DNA of 9,538 nt, from positions 1-9,538 of the forward strand of contig CALFYV010000227.1 in NCBI GenBank assembly GCA_937952395.1. Direction: 5' to 3'. Positions 1 through 4,521 of the stretch are shown piece by piece; position 1 is the stretch's first letter, and each line of letters begins with the position of its first letter. A program made the position numbers and the translations under genes. Source of the DNA: an uncultured Bacteriovoracaceae bacterium. GTDB taxonomy: Bacteria > Bdellovibrionota > Bacteriovoracia > Bacteriovoracales > Bacteriovoracaceae. The notes below the pieces were generated by a model. That model had not been told where the DNA came from. It ran no database searches and was given only the letters and a program-made list of their open reading frames with translations.

Positions 1-114
1 TGGAGTAACAGGGTTAATAGAGTTTTGTGCTCCTGTTTCAATTCTAGGGTTATCCCCACAACTGTGAAAAAGGGCGAAGCTCAAGAGCAAGGTCAGTATA
101 AATAAATTTTTCAT
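1..114 (-). CDS. Lipoprotein, N-terminal part only (runs off left edge)
   Basis: Only the first 38 codons are in the window; the gene continues past base 1. From ATG at 114-112 the protein begins MKNLFILTLLLSFALFHSCG. This gives a lysine at residue 2, a hydrophobic core at about 4-16, and a lipobox FHS-Cys19. That is the layout of a type II (lipoprotein) signal peptide, so the mature protein should be lipid-anchored at Cys19, probably in the outer membrane or periplasm. The mature part seen (GDNPRIETG...) is polar and low in complexity, like the linker that often follows the lipid anchor. No strong Shine-Dalgarno sequence precedes this ATG. It is transcribed divergently from the lipoprotein gene at 261, so the two may share regulation through the intervening palindromes. 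The function cannot be told from this fragment. Confidence 0.8.
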   Translation of the reverse strand, partial: MKNLFILTLLLSFALFHSCGDNPRIETGAQNSINPVTP

Positions 115-156
115 AGTTTAAGCATAATACATTTTACTCTTTGACACATATGGTTA

Positions 157-192
157 TTTTCAAATTTGAAAAATCTTGTTTCACAAGTGAAA
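157..192. promoter_or_regulatory. Two adjacent palindromes in a divergent promoter region
   Basis: The 146-base gap between the divergent lipoprotein genes holds a perfect 16-bp palindrome, TTTTCAAATTTGAAAA (157-172). Six bases later comes a second inverted repeat, TTTCAC-AA-GTGAAA (179-192). A TTGACA hexamer lies just upstream at 141-146, without a convincing -10 at normal spacing. Paired dyads between divergent genes are typical places for a dimeric regulator. The binding role is inferred; the palindromes themselves are plain in the sequence. Confidence 0.4.
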
Positions 193-250
193 AATGACTG
201 CAAAAAGCGAGTTAAGTGCTCTTTATTGGTCAAAGAACATAACCAAATAA

Positions 251-256
251 AGGAGG
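251..256 (+). promoter_or_regulatory. Strong ribosome binding site for the lipoprotein gene
   Basis: AGGAGG at 251-256 lies four bases before the ATG at 261, which fixes that start. A possible hairpin (arms 222-230 and 242-251, 11-base loop, one bulged A) ends on the first base of this site and could affect its access. Confidence 0.8.
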
Positions 257-260
257 CTTT

Positions 261-1718
261 ATGCGCCAATTGATTTTTTTGCTCTTAGTTTTTTCATGCT
301 CAGGTGAGTTTAAACAACCCGATGCCAATCTTATGGCCGAATATTATGCCGATAGTGATGGAGACTTTATTATTGATGGCCTGGATCCCTCAGTGGGGGA
401 GGTTAATTTTCCTTATCCGACTATTAGCAATACAGATTTGAGTATTTTTGATTTGGACGGGAAATTAACCAAGAAATGGGCCCAGGATAAGAAAGCTTCT
501 CATTTTTTCCAAGAGCAGATGGCCTTGGATATTTTACTTAATAAAAGTGAAATTTATTTTAATGAAGCCTTGAGTTTTCATCCCATTATTAATTTTGATG
601 AATCTATTAAAAATGAGTTGATATTTTCTTGTAAGGAAAAAATTGAACATCTGCAAATTCATGCCAATATGGTTTGGCATAAAGAAAATTATTTCCAAGA
701 TTTAACACAAATTGATTTTGAATTAAGCACACTTAATCCAGCAAATGTAAATCAAGTTATTGGAAATTACTCACTTGATAGCTTTCAAGATGAGCTAAAA
801 ATAGATTTTAAAGATATCACTTGTGAAAGAGTTAAAGAAATTTTTTCTTATCCCATGTTATTAAAACTCAACAATATGACGATGAAAACGGCCCAGAGAG
901 CAGATATTGCCCTCTCAGAGTTAAATTTAGATAAAGAAACAGTACGTTTTTCTACTGTGGAAGCTGAAGAATTTAAGGTCAAGTATTTCCGTATTCTAGG
1001 AACATTAGAGAATGTACAAAAAGATGAACAAAATTATTTAGATTTATTAGAAGTTGAGCGCAATCAGGATTTTAATATAAGAAAAGAAGTTGTTGCGGAA
1101 AACTTGATATTAATTTGGAAATCTAATAAGGCCCAATTACCCCATCGCTACGACAGCATTAAGTCTTTAGAAAAAAATCAATTAAATCTAACCAGCTGGC
1201 AACCTAGAAACAAAATAGAAATTTTTGATAATGAGAGTCTACGTTTTCGTATTATTTTATCTGATGTGATGAAGACTAAGCTTGTACCATATCCTCATAA
1301 CGCACACTTCAGGTCCCAATGTGATCATTGTCGAGGTGCCAACTTCCAAGGTTGTGTTTATAACCGCATGAGTCCCAATGGATTAGAGGAGCTGGATATG
1401 AAAGAGCTTAAAGGCTCTCCCTTTAGAGTCACTGTTAAATATGCTCAGAAACAAAATGATACCGATGCCTTTGAAGAAATATTGCCGCGTTTTCAAATTA
1501 TTGGGAAAAAACTCATTGCGGATTTTGTATTAAATAAGCAAAGAGAAATTAGTTTTGCCGATGTCGAACTCAAATTAGTTTGGAACGTAAAGTGGGGACA
1601 ACTCACCAGTGTTTTTCATAGCTGGGGCAGTTGTGGAACTAATGGCTTTAATGGTGATTTAGGTTCTCACGCTGCAAATATTGAGTGGCATGCTGATTTA
1701 GAGCTCCTACAATTTTAA
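261..1718 (+). CDS. Large lipoprotein with a Ca-loop-like Asp motif and a C-terminal Cys cluster
   Basis: A 485-aa protein of unrecognised family. It opens with a very short lipoprotein signal: residues 1-12, then Cys13 in the lipobox VFS-Cys, with Ser14 at +2. It should therefore be exported, acylated at Cys13 and probably sorted to the outer membrane. Close behind is an Asp-rich loop at residues 31-42 (D31, D33, D35, D39, D42, in DSDGDFIIDGLD). This resembles thrombospondin type 3 or EF-hand calcium loops, which are common just after lipid anchors in envelope proteins. The middle (about 70-320) has no motif I recognise. The C-terminal part carries C354, C357 and C365 (CDHC, then GC), plus C458 in a Gly-rich stretch, SWGSCGTNGFNGD. 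These could form disulfides or a metal site. The start is fixed by AGGAGG. Its end overlaps the convergent HAD gene by 12 bases. Calcium binding is inferred from the motif only. Confidence 0.85.
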   Translation: MRQLIFLLLVFSCSGEFKQPDANLMAEYYADSDGDFIIDGLDPSVGEVNFPYPTISNTDLSIFDLDGKLTKKWAQDKKASHFFQEQMALDILLNKSEIYFNEALSFHPIINFDESIKNELIFSCKEKIEHLQIHANMVWHKENYFQDLTQIDFELSTLNPANVNQVIGNYSLDSFQDELKIDFKDITCERVKEIFSYPMLLKLNNMTMKTAQRADIALSELNLDKETVRFSTVEAEEFKVKYFRILGTLENVQKDEQNYLDLLEVERNQDFNIRKEVVAENLILIWKSNKAQLPHRYDSIKSLEKNQLNLTSWQPRNKIEIFDNESLRFRIILSDVMKTKLVPYPHNAHFRSQCDHCRGANFQGCVYNRMSPNGLEELDMKELKGSPFRVTVKYAQKQNDTDAFEEILPRFQIIGKKLIADFVLNKQREISFADVELKLVWNVKWGQLTSVFHSWGSCGTNGFNGDLGSHAANIEWHADLELLQF

Positions 1719-2333
1719 AATAGAAAGTTGGGTAATGGATTCATTTTTTTGTAAATGAATAGCGTTAATTCCCAACTCTCGTGCTGATTGTACGTGCCCA
1801 AGGGTATCATCGATAAAGAGAGTTTCAGCTGGGTTTAGATGATTTTCGCTTAAAACTAACTTAAAGATTTCAGGCGAGGGTTTTCTAAGCCCGACTTTAT
1901 GGGAATAATAAACTTTGTCAAAAAGACCAAAGAAACTAGACTTAAGTTTATAAGAATCTAAGATTTCTTCAAAATACTTTTCATGCAGTTCATTGATATT
2001 GCTTAAAAGATATATTTTCTTGCCCTTTGCCTTGAGTTTTTTAAGCAACTCAATTCGCTCAAGTGGCAAATTTAAGATCATAGCATTCCAGCACTCAGAA
2101 AATGTCTTTGGATTTAATTGGCACGCATAATGTTGGTTGAAGCTCATCATGAACTCACTAGTTGTGATTTTCCCCACTTCATAGTCACTAAAAAACTTCA
2201 GTTGAGCTTCCTGGCCTAAAAAAAAGTCAGAAGCTATATCAGGCAGTGTTTTTTTAAACGCAGCTACCGTTTTTTGGTAGTCTAAATTAACAATCACGCC
2301 ACCTAAATCAAAAATAACACTATTATATTGCAT
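1707..2333 (-). CDS. HAD-superfamily phosphatase, subfamily IA, YihX-like
   Basis: A cytoplasmic sugar-phosphate-type hydrolase; YihX of E. coli acts on glucose 1-phosphate. From ATG at 2333 it is 208 aa, close to the usual family length of about 200. All HAD motifs are visible: motif I FDLGGVIV with nucleophile Asp9 (glycine at the +2 position, as in this subgroup); motif II LLSN with Ser111; motif III Lys151 in GLRKPSPEIF; motif IV FIDD with Asp175 and Asp176. The region from LLSN to the C-terminus follows YihX closely. The segment between motif I and II (about 20-95) is the helical cap. The open frame reaches back to a TTG at 2369, but the family begins just before the FDLGG motif and neither site has a good ribosome binding site, so I prefer the ATG. 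The exact substrate is not determined. Its 3' end overlaps the convergent lipoprotein gene by 12 bases. Confidence 0.92.
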   Translation of the reverse strand: MQYNSVIFDLGGVIVNLDYQKTVAAFKKTLPDIASDFFLGQEAQLKFFSDYEVGKITTSEFMMSFNQHYACQLNPKTFSECWNAMILNLPLERIELLKKLKAKGKKIYLLSNINELHEKYFEEILDSYKLKSSFFGLFDKVYYSHKVGLRKPSPEIFKLVLSENHLNPAETLFIDDTLGHVQSARELGINAIHLQKNESITQLSILKL

Positions 2334-2356
2334 ATAAACTATCTTAAGCACCAATG

Positions 2357-2397
2357 ACGCAGTTGCCAAGCGGATCTGCGTATTTTTTCTAGACGCA
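2357..2397. promoter_or_regulatory. ACGCA/TGCGT repeats in a divergent intergenic region
   Basis: Three copies of the same pentamer lie between the HAD gene and the divergent secreted-protein gene: ACGCA (2357-2361), TGCGT (2377-2381) and ACGCA (2393-2397). The first two form a 6-bp inverted repeat (ACGCAG at 2357-2362, CTGCGT at 2376-2381, 13-base spacer). Such G/C-containing repeats stand out here and could be an operator. CATAAT (2404-2409) or TATAAA (2427-2432) may be -10 boxes for the rightward gene. Neither has a good -35. Confidence 0.25.
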
Positions 2398-2452
2398 TCT
2401 ATTCATAATCGCTACGATTACTCAACTATAAAAAAATGAATAGGGGGAGTCT

Positions 2453-2995
2453 ATGAAAACAATTTTAGCGTTTACTTTAATGACAGGTCTACTGGCTTAT
2501 GCGCAAGAAGATTTAAAGGCAAGATCTTGTCCTGAAAATATTGCAACTAGCTACTCGTGTTTGGTAAAAACTCAAACAGAAGATGGTGTAAATTTATCTT
2601 TTGATAATTTAAATGTTTCTGTTGATAAAAATTCAGAACCCATGCATCTGCGTTACCATTTTAATTTTGATGCATCTTCTAGACTAGTGTTTAAACTCAA
2701 TAGCGCAGCCGTGGCAGAAGGAATTTCTGAAAATTGGGGCGAAGGTATTGCCCAGAGATTTATTCAAAAAGAAAAAGTTGTTTGCCGTAAAAATAAAATT
2801 GTTATTACGCAGAGAAATTTTTATTACACCATCGATAATAAATTAAAAAATATTGGAGAGTTCTTTGTAAACACTTATAATAACCTTTTTAAGTTACAAA
2901 AATCAGTTATCGAAGTTGCACCCAACGGGGATCTTTATATGAAGCTTAATACTTTTGGTTTCAATAAATCTGTTTATGAGTGTAAAGCGCTTTAA
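2453..2995 (+). CDS. Small secreted protein with four cysteines, function unknown
   Basis: A 180-aa protein I do not recognise. It has a classical Sec signal peptide: MK, a hydrophobic core at about 4-14, and a likely cut after AYA at residue 17. The mature chain is about 163 aa, secreted or periplasmic. It has four cysteines (C26, C36, C111, C177), an even number that could make two disulfides. Alternating polar and hydrophobic stretches (46-82, 116-176) suggest mainly beta structure, with one helical segment near 85-108. There are no catalytic motifs. The start is supported by a GGGGGAG ribosome site at 2443-2449, three bases before ATG. The gene stands alone between a divergent promoter region on its left and an intrinsic terminator on its right, so it is probably monocistronic. 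The secretion call is firm; no function can be given. Confidence 0.85.
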   Translation: MKTILAFTLMTGLLAYAQEDLKARSCPENIATSYSCLVKTQTEDGVNLSFDNLNVSVDKNSEPMHLRYHFNFDASSRLVFKLNSAAVAEGISENWGEGIAQRFIQKEKVVCRKNKIVITQRNFYYTIDNKLKNIGEFFVNTYNNLFKLQKSVIEVAPNGDLYMKLNTFGFNKSVYECKAL

Positions 2996-3022
2996 CTAAA
3001 GAAAAAAAATATTGTTCAATAG

Positions 3023-3047
3023 AAAGCCAGCCTTTGCTGGCTTTTTT
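3023..3047 (+). terminator. Intrinsic terminator after the secreted-protein gene
   Basis: A perfect 9-bp stem (AAAGCCAGC at 3023-3031, GCTGGCTTT at 3036-3044) with a CTTT loop runs into a T tract ending at 3047. It lies 28 bases after the stop of the gene at 2453-2995. It separates that gene from the toxin-antitoxin operon to its right. The mirrored A-rich flank could let it work in both directions. Confidence 0.92.
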
Positions 3048-3053
3048 ATTTCC

Positions 3054-3063
3054 AAAAATCGTC
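3054..3063 (+). repeat. 10-bp direct repeat, left copy (brackets brnTA)
   Basis: AAAAATCGTC occurs here, just after the terminator, and again at 3764-3773 on the last base of the brnA stop codon. The two copies enclose exactly the brnTA promoter and both genes. This could be a duplication left by insertion or a recombination junction. With 10 bases in an AT-rich region, chance is not excluded. Confidence 0.35.
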
Positions 3064-3165
3064 GCAGTATCAAACCATAAATTAATAAAAATCACTAGTT
3101 ACAAAGTTTATTTCGGTATCATATCTTGCATGTACCTCTATAAGTCTTCTTGAATGAAGAGATTA

Positions 3166-3194
3166 TTGAAAATAACTTAGTAGTGTGTTACACT
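3166..3194 (+). promoter_or_regulatory. Promoter of the brnTA operon
   Basis: TTGAAA (3166-3171) and TACACT (3189-3194) are separated by 17 bases, a good sigma-70 arrangement. Transcription would start near 3201. The -10 box lies inside the operator palindrome at 3177-3199, so a bound antitoxin would block RNA polymerase. Confidence 0.6.
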
Positions 3195-3199
3195 ACTAA
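3177..3199. promoter_or_regulatory. Operator of brnTA (perfect 10-bp inverted repeat)
   Basis: TTAGTAGTGT (3177-3186) and ACACTACTAA (3190-3199) are exact reverse complements around a 3-base centre. The repeat covers the spacer and -10 of the brnTA promoter. BrnA-type antitoxins are ribbon-helix-helix DNA-binding proteins, and BrnTA is known in Brucella to repress its own promoter. This dyad is the obvious site for that. The sequence is certain and the role is inferred. Confidence 0.75.
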
Positions 3200-3214
3200 A
3201 AGGAAAACTTAGTT

Positions 3215-3553
3215 TTGGCCAAGTTTAGATACGTTTTTTGGTTACGAGAGTTTTTGCGCTCTCAACAGAATCTTTTATTTGAATGGGATGAAGGGAATTC
3301 TGACAAGAGTGAGCAAAAGCATGGGGTCACTGCTGAGATGGTAGAGTCTTGTTTTAGAGACAACTTATTATGTGCTTTAGGAGAACAATATGAACCTGTT
3401 ATCAGTGAAATTAGATATGGAATACTTGCAAAAGCAAAGACGGGAGAAATCCTTTTTGTATGCTTCGCCATCAGAGACCGAAAAATAAGACCTATAAGTG
3501 CAAGGAAAGCTAGTAAAAAGGAAAGGAAATTTTATGAAGAAGAAATATGTTAA
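3215..3553 (+). CDS. brnT: BrnT-family toxin (type II toxin-antitoxin, RelE-fold ribonuclease)
   Basis: BrnT toxins are small cytoplasmic RNases that stop translation until neutralised by BrnA. The family signature is clear. LFEWDEGNSDKSEQKHGV at about residues 21-38 matches the typical N-terminal F-WD...N..KHGV pattern. The C-terminal stretch IRPISARKASKKERKFYEEE at about 91-110 matches the end motif I-R-ISARKA-..ER-.YE. With the start at TTG 3215 it is 112 aa, about 20 aa longer at the N-terminus than usual, since most members begin a few residues before FEWD. A second in-frame TTG at 3254 would give a family-like length. TTG 3215 has AGGA at 3201-3204, but the predicted transcript starts about there; TTG 3254 has only GAGAG very close by. 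The true start is therefore open. The toxin comes first and overlaps brnA by 20 bases, as usual for this family. The body shows no break, so it is probably active. Confidence 0.9.
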   Translation: MAKFRYVFWLREFLRSQQNLLFEWDEGNSDKSEQKHGVTAEMVESCFRDNLLCALGEQYEPVISEIRYGILAKAKTGEILFVCFAIRDRKIRPISARKASKKERKFYEEEIC

Positions 3554-3764
3554 ACGATTACCTGAATATGATAAAGTGGAATTTGAAAGACAAAAGGTAA
3601 GAAAATCGAGAAAAATTGGAAGAAAGATGCCTACAAGCATTTCTTTACCTCCAGAAATAGTGGAAGAACTCAAGAACATCGCAGACAAAAAAGGAATTCC
3701 TTATCAAGTTCTTATGAGAAGCTTTATCCTAGAAGGGCTAGAGAAGTTAAAAAAATCTGCATAA
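3534..3764 (+). CDS. brnA: BrnA/CopG-type ribbon-helix-helix antitoxin
   Basis: The antitoxin partner of BrnT: it binds and silences the toxin and, as a dimer, represses the operon. From ATG 3534 it is 76 aa. The N-terminal half (1-31) is highly basic and probably wraps the toxin. The C-terminal half (32-72) is a ribbon-helix-helix fold: strand MPTSISLP (32-39), helix A about 40-53 (PEIVEELKNIADKK), a turn at GIP (54-56), helix B about 57-73. The reading frame is open from a GTG at 3498, but ATG 3534 is preceded by AGGA (3524-3527) with six bases of spacing and is the better start. It overlaps the end of brnT by 20 bases, which implies coupled translation. A likely operator lies upstream of brnT. 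The strand and helix layout is also that of the wider CopG antitoxin family, so the BrnA name rests partly on its neighbour. Confidence 0.88.
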   Translation: MKKKYVKRLPEYDKVEFERQKVRKSRKIGRKMPTSISLPPEIVEELKNIADKKGIPYQVLMRSFILEGLEKLKKSA

Positions 3765-3773
3765 AAAATCGTC
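3764..3773 (+). repeat. 10-bp direct repeat, right copy (brackets brnTA)
   Basis: Second copy of AAAAATCGTC, overlapping the last base of the brnA stop codon. See the left copy at 3054-3063. Bases outside the ten do not match. Confidence 0.35.
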
Positions 3774-3836
3774 CAAGCTTTTGACAGGCCTATAAAAAAT
3801 TCAAATTTACTATTTCTGAAATCCGCGTTCTGACTC

Positions 3837-3868
3837 CGACGCACGATAATGTTTCTTATCATGCGTCG
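3837..3868. repeat. Strong hairpin, 13-bp arms with one mismatch
   Basis: CGACGCACGATAA (3837-3849) and TTATCATGCGTCG (3856-3868) pair at 12 of 13 positions (C3844 against A3861 unpaired) around a 6-base loop. No T tract follows on either strand, so it is not a plain terminator. It could still end or protect the brnTA transcript, or be a protein or recombinase site. I looked for integron attC core sites (RYYYAAC ... GTTRRRY) around it and found none. Confidence 0.55.
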
Positions 3869-3873
3869 ATTTA

Positions 3874-3898
3874 GCGTGTCCGTTTGACGTGTTTTTTT
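3874..3898 (+). terminator. Possible weak terminator after brnTA
   Basis: GCGTGTC (3874-3880) can pair with GACGTGT (3886-3892) as RNA, using three G-U pairs, around a 5-base loop. A T tract follows to 3898. With the big hairpin just upstream this could end brnTA transcription. The stem is weak because of the wobble pairs. Confidence 0.35.
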
Positions 3899-4093
3899 CG
3901 AGTATGGTCGTTTGGTAGCATAAATTTAAAGGAGGGTTCGTCGGAGAATGTATCTACGAAAATTCTTCTGTACTCTGGGCAATCGGATGCTGTTTTTATA
4001 ATTGTGTGCATTTATAATGAATACTATACAGCTTTTACTTTTTTATTGAACTTTTTTTCTTCATAATAACATTCCAGCCAAATTATTTTTAGA

Positions 4094-4122
4094 TTGACAA
4101 ATATTCCCATATGTGGGAATAA
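4094..4122 (+). promoter_or_regulatory. Promoter and operator of the orphan antitoxin gene
   Basis: TTGACA (4094-4099, perfect -35) is followed after 17 bases by GAATAA (4117-4122, weak -10). A perfect inverted repeat, TATTCCCA (4102-4109) and TGGGAATA (4114-4121) around TATG, fills the spacer and -10. This is the expected place for an autorepressing HigA-type antitoxin to bind. Transcription from this promoter would start near 4129, almost on the first ATG at 4127, so the upstream start would be leaderless or missed. Confidence 0.6.
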
Positions 4123-4126
4123 ATAA

Positions 4127-4519
4127 ATGACAAGAATAAAAGCCACTCCGGAATTTGAAGCATGGCTTAAGAAACAAACGGAGAAATCAAAAATGCCCAA
4201 AGCAAAGACATTCAAAAAGCACGTAAAATCCTTACACGTGAAACCTTTGGCAAAAAGTTATAAGCCGGGTACAAATGTATCACTCGAGGGGTTAAAGGAA
4301 GCTATTATCCAGGCTTTGTTTGAGGCAGATCAGGATACCTTTAAAGGGTGTATTAGCATTCTACTTGATTTGTGTGATTATAAAGATATTACTAAAGAGA
4401 CCGGTCTTTCGAAATCAACTCTCTATCGGATGTGCGAGCCAAATTCAAATCCTACTCTTGAAAATATAGGGAAAGTACTGAGTTATATTAATTCTCTTGA
4501 AACATTGAGTGCAGCTTGA
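4127..4519 (+). CDS. Orphan HigA/COG3636-type antitoxin fused to a toxin N-terminal remnant
   Basis: The 130-aa frame has two parts. Residues 52-121 match the HTH antitoxins of the HigBA-like COG3636 group: an acidic helix EAIIQALFEADQ, then a DNA-binding helix-turn-helix at about 85-118 with the hallmark ITKETGLSKSTLYR and the NSNPTLENIGKVL tail. Residues 1-22 (TRIKATPEFEAWLKKQTEK) read like the first strand and helix of the partner toxin, the phage Gp49/HigB-like RelE-fold family, which commonly starts I-I..TPEF..WL. The remaining three-quarters of the toxin is absent. The native antitoxin start is probably ATG 4193 (MPKAKTF..., 108 aa), which has GGAG at 4180-4183 and nine bases of spacing; ATG 4127 has no clear ribosome site. 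So an in-frame deletion seems to have joined toxin start to antitoxin. The antitoxin half looks intact and may still bind its operator. It ends two bases from the convergent gene at 4522. Toxin identity is inferred from about 20 residues. Confidence 0.8.
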   Translation: MTRIKATPEFEAWLKKQTEKSKMPKAKTFKKHVKSLHVKPLAKSYKPGTNVSLEGLKEAIIQALFEADQDTFKGCISILLDLCDYKDITKETGLSKSTLYRMCEPNSNPTLENIGKVLSYINSLETLSAA

Positions 4520-4521
4520 AA

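Larger units (their letters stand above)
3765..4126. other. Non-coding stretch between two toxin-antitoxin loci
   Basis: These 362 bases contain no credible gene. They hold, in order: an isolated TTGACA (3781-3786) without a good -10; a strong hairpin (3837-3868); a weak possible terminator (3874-3898); an AAAGGAGG ribosome-site-like sequence (3928-3935) with no worthwhile ORF behind it, only 17 codons from ATG 3948; and the promoter and palindrome of the next gene (4094-4122). The short open frames here have no signal peptide, domain or matched ribosome site. The stretch may be the remains of a decayed gene or insertion, but no recognisable protein is left. Confidence 0.6.

Noticed and set aside
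3262..3688. Open frames on minus opposite brnT and brnA
   Set aside because: They are shadows of two well-supported toxin-antitoxin genes with family motifs on plus.
3820..3890. Integron attC-like site around the big hairpin
   Set aside because: The required RYYYAAC and GTTRRRY core sites are missing; GTTCTGAC and GTTTGAC nearby do not fit, and no integrase is present.
3928..4001. AAAGGAGG followed by a 17-codon ORF from ATG 3948
   Set aside because: The spacing to ATG is 12 bases, too long, and the peptide (MYLRKFFCTLGNRMLFL) is too short to judge. It could be a leader peptide, but no regulated gene follows directly.
3884..4066. 60-codon open frame on plus between the TA loci
   Set aside because: It begins at a TTG without a ribosome site, has no recognisable composition or motif, and spans the AAAGGAGG sequence rather than following it.
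4024..4215. 63-codon frame on minus
   Set aside because: It is antisense to the promoter and start of the antitoxin gene, and its hydrophobic look comes from the AT-rich complement.
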